NCBI GenBank assembly: GCA_902805475.1 | Contig: CADCSX010000010.1 | Span: 1,707,001-1,771,000 of the forward strand | Reading direction: 5' to 3' | Length of the DNA stretch: 64,000 nt | Source of the DNA: Entonaema liquescens | Taxonomy: Eukaryota > Ascomycota > Sordariomycetes > Xylariales > Xylariaceae | Shown here: in pieces, positions 60,915 to 64,000 of the stretch | How positions within the stretch are numbered: position 1 is the first letter of the stretch | How the letters are laid out: each line of letters begins with the position of its first letter | Made by a program: the position numbers and the translations under genes | The notes under the pieces: model-generated | Seen by the model: the letters and a program-made list of their open reading frames with translations, nothing else | The model's database searches: none | Told to the model about the DNA's origin: nothing

Positions 60915-62153
60915 TTATGTGTGGCCAACAAGGCCCTCCTGGGGAGCGTTGTCGGGGTTGATGTCAACACCGGCGAAACCAAGAGCCTCGTTCCAGGCGT
61001 TAGCCGTGGAGGCATCCTTAGCACCGGAACCTAGGTCGGCCTGGGCTTGCTTGCAAGCGGCAACAGCATCGTCAGCAGCGCCACAGACGTTGGTGAGCTG
61101 ATCGCAGATGCGGTTGAAGATGATGTTGGGGTTGACTAAGGCAAGGTAAGTTAGTATTCTGCTAAGTAATGAGTTCTATAAGGGGAATGACTTACGAGCT
61201 TCCTGCTGGCCCTTGTTAACAACGGGGTCCTGAGCCTGGAAAGTGAACTCGCCAGCCTTGCGGCCGTTGAGTGATTCCTCGAACTTAACGGTGGGCGTGC
61301 AAGTACCGAAGTCAAGACCAAGGCTCGAAGCTTGGAAACCGTCAAAGTTGCCAGTGACAGCATCAGTGACGGCACCGGCGCCTGCCTGACCGGAAGCACC
61401 GCCGTTGTTGGTGTTGTTACCGTTACCATTGTCGTTATTGTTGTTGTTGCTGTTGTCGTTGGAAGCAGCAGTAGAGGTGGCAGCAGCAGCGGTGCTGGTG
61501 GTCTTGGTCTTCGACTTAACGCACTTAGTAGCGGTAGCAGTCGCCGAAGCAGCAGCAGTGGTGGTCGAGCCGGCGTTGTTATTATTGTTATTATTATTAC
61601 CGTTGTTGTTGTTGTTATTGTTGTTTCCGTTGTTGGCATTGCCACCTGCAGCAGCTCCATTCACTGTGAAGTTGGAGAAGCCCTGAGCGGTCATGATATC
61701 CGCAACACTGAGACCGGTAGCGTCGAAGGGAGATTGCAGCGAAGTTGCCGAGTTGGCGTTCTCAACATCGGCTCCTCCTACATCGGGATCGACCAGAGGA
61801 ACGATACCACGGAGTTCTTCCGTAGCAGGTAGGCTGGCATCACCGCAGATATTAGGCACTGACACGGCGAAAGGGTTGAAGTTCTGCTCTGCAGCAACAA
61901 GTTTCTGTGCTGCTGCAATGACCTGAGGGTCGTTGCCGAGAGTCGATACGATCTTGTCGGCGTGAGAGAGCTTGTCGCAAGGGTCGGCAGCAGCGAGAAG
62001 CACACCGGGAACGCCACCAGCAAGCGTGGCAGCTTCTCCGGGGTTGCCGAAGTTACCCAAAGCCTGGATATCGGCACTGGGACCTTGCTCCTGGCCGAAA
62101 CGGGCTTCGGCAACGGCCAACAGAGCCGAGATAAGTGCAGTCTTGGTATACAT
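60915..62153 (-). CDS. secreted Asn-rich cell-surface protein
   Basis: Exons 62153..61196 and 61135..60915; 392 aa, phase-1 intron of 60 nt. A signal peptide is present (MYTKTALISALLAVAEA). The N-terminal domain carries DPCDKL and NICGDA cysteines. A low-complexity middle (about residues 172-255) has two runs of eight Asn, then Ser/Thr/Ala-rich sequence and further Asn/Gly repeats. The C-terminal domain has FGTCTPTVKFEESLNGRK and, in exon 2, RICDQLTNVCGAADDAVAAC. This layout is seen in fungal circumsporozoite-like or cell-wall proteins of unknown role. A TATATAG-like site lies upstream at about 62393. Confidence 0.8.
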
Positions 62154-64000
62154 GATGACGTAGAAAAGAACTGAGTTGGCGTCAAGCTACAGATTCAGGT
62201 TCCTTGTAAGGTATAGAAGATTATTGAACAGAAAGACCGGCCGGGCGGTATGTAGTGAATAGAACGAAGGTAAGGATTGAGAACGAAAAGTTCACAGAAC
62301 TGAAACGAATTGGAAGGTAACAAAGAACGAACCGAAGCTTGATGGAGAGAAAAAGAAAAAAGCTCACGATGTGAAGCTGGGATAATGCAATTATATAGCT
62401 AGTCCACGTGGATGGGTATAAGTCAACACCAACATAGTCAGTTGGGATGGGCTAGCCTAGGCAGGCTTTGGCGAGCCCCTTCTGCAGATCAAACCTCATC
62501 TCGGGGTTGAGATCAGATGGTGAGCTAGCATGGTGCGGCAAGGATATGGCCGCCCATAGCGACCCCCCTTCCGGCGAACGTTTATTATCCCATGTCGAAG
62601 TGTATCTAGTAAAGAAACGGAGGGTACATGGATAATATAAGCTATGCTGTCTTGAAAATGGCAGAGCGCATTAGGTAGAAAACCTGGGATGAGATGCTTA
62701 AGTGCTTCATTGTAGTTTGGGGGAAACACATATTTCCTGCATTCTTGAATGCTATCTCTTGAGATCTCATGGGCGGTTAGTGGAACAATTAGCGGAAACG
62801 GATACAACCCGCGGATGTTCTGGAGTAGTGTAATTACTTCTTGGCTAAACAGTCAGGGGTTAGCCAGCTGGGGATAGCAAATCCATTGGATATACGGCTA
62901 TGAACGAAGCTCGAGAGGTATCGTATTGCTTTGATGAACAGACCTCTACGTGTATCTACAATCTCAGTTACAATCTACTACTAGCGTAGTGGTGATATTA
63001 TTAATCTAAGGATTGCCCCAATGGAAAATCTTTCAGGTGAGGCTCAATCTAGGCTAGAGATCAACAACAGCTGGGTTCGGTGTATTTTGGACCAAGCCGC
63101 CAATCAAGTTATTTATTAGATACCTACCTATTTACTTCTTAGGTAACTCTTAGTTGCTCGTAGATATCAATTTAAATTTCGCTATGTCTTTTGTTTCTTA
63201 GTTAATTAATTATTAAAGAATTTATTTACTCGCAAACACAAGATAAAAACCTGTATGTTGATTCCGTCCGAAGCCATCTTCTTTTCCGTTACTCTAAAGT
63301 CCTAAAAGGTTCCCTGTGGTGTTAAATTTCAGAAGGATTGATAGTAGAGTAGCCACTCGGGACTATGCAGGCCGAAGGTAGGGGGTTGGGGTCTTGCAAT
63401 TAAAGATTAGAAGTACGAGCTCCCTCATAACACTAACCTTCTCGAACAATAAGCTAGGTGCAGCGACAGCTTGGCGCCTTTCAAAGCCCCACCATCTTCT
63501 CTAAAAGGTCGTCTCCGACGCTTTCTAGACCCCCAACTTCGTTAAACCCCCCCTGCCAGAAAAGTCGATCAAACAGGCCCATCAGGGGTTTTGAGACGAC
63601 TACGAGACTCAGGGGGGTTTTATCTAACCTCACTTTTCTTACTATTCACTCGAGCTTTTGTTGATAACGGAAATTGTTACTACAATTGGTACGACACCGA
63701 TTGAATAGAGCGCTTGCGACAGAAATCATTCAATGCTCACCGCCTGGACTGTAGTCTAATTTCTGGCTGCGCTTAGCTCTGCGTACGGTCTGCGAGGTCT
63801 TGTTTGTAATATTTCCATGCTGGTGATGAAATGGTGTGCGATCACCAAATACTCAACCAAATGATGAGAAGCTTCCTAGCTTTGAACAAAGCTCATATGT
63901 TTCTAAGCTAATAATATTGGTAGAATATGATCTGTCAATACTCACCTCAGAATGAGCAAAACACCCTACTGATCGGCTGGATTTTCGATGAGATCGATTG
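62154..64000. other. intergenic region to window end
   Basis: 1.85 kb without a supported gene. A weak inverted repeat (AAACCCCCCCT near 63546 and AGGGGGGTTTT near 63610) and T/A-rich stretches near 63170-63230 are present. The ORF at 63458-63664 shows no family signal. Confidence 0.45.

Noticed and set aside
61332..61832. 166-codon plus-strand ORF, rich in Val/Ser/Gly
   Set aside because: It is the reverse shadow of the Asn-rich repeat of the minus-strand gene, which has a signal peptide and conserved splice sites.
63540..63620. Transposon end suggested by C-run / G-run inverted repeat
   Set aside because: Only about 11 low-complexity bases pair; no target duplication or element body seen.

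Overview
This window is nuclear DNA from a filamentous ascomycete (Pezizomycotina). Evidence: short GT-AG introns of about 50-80 nt with CTAAC/CTGAC-like branch sites, fungal gene families (fungal rhodopsin/PTH11-like membrane protein, FSH hydrolase, highly reducing PKS, tyrosinase), and a 9.6-kb block of almost pure A+T typical of RIP-mutated DNA. Sordariomycetes (perhaps Xylariales-like) is my guess; a marker-gene search would be needed to fix the taxon.

Left part (1-21 kb) is ordinary gene-dense DNA: a 5'-truncated dsRNA-binding-motif gene (+), an SDR / type-2 3-hydroxyacyl-CoA dehydrogenase (-), a Rab4-type GTPase ending in -CC (+), a cytosolic GH2 beta-mannosidase (+), D-xylulose reductase (-), the DEAD-box helicase Rok1 (+), mitochondrial D-lactate dehydrogenase (+), a secreted tyrosinase (-), and a trypsin-fold protease-like protein (-). 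Beta-mannosidase and xylitol dehydrogenase fit plant-biomass sugar use. Exon joins below were worked out by hand from splice sites and reading frame.

Middle part (21.4-31.1 kb) is an extremely AT-rich island with no ORF of any size. It is bounded by a 62-bp inverted repeat whose eight mismatches are all transitions. G is retained more than C in the left half and C more than G in the right half. This looks like a heavily RIP-mutated terminal-inverted-repeat element, or a composite of elements.

Right part (31-64 kb) is an accessory region. After a fungal-specific membrane-anchored hypothetical gene comes a 12-exon HR-PKS (KS-AT-DH-MT-ER-KR-ACP, no thioesterase), with a probable one-base deletion between AT and DH. 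A fungal rhodopsin-like 7-TM gene and a small FSH-family serine hydrolase lie upstream of it. The hydrolase is a candidate off-loading enzyme of the LovG type, so these genes may form a small secondary-metabolite locus. Then follows a 7.8-kb gene desert carrying a 635-bp Mutator-like non-autonomous element with perfect 72-bp TIRs and a 9-bp target duplication. Last come a calcineurin-like phosphoesterase, a nucleotidyltransferase-like hypothetical gene, a small secreted protein and an Asn-rich secreted protein. No tRNA, rRNA or CRISPR was seen.
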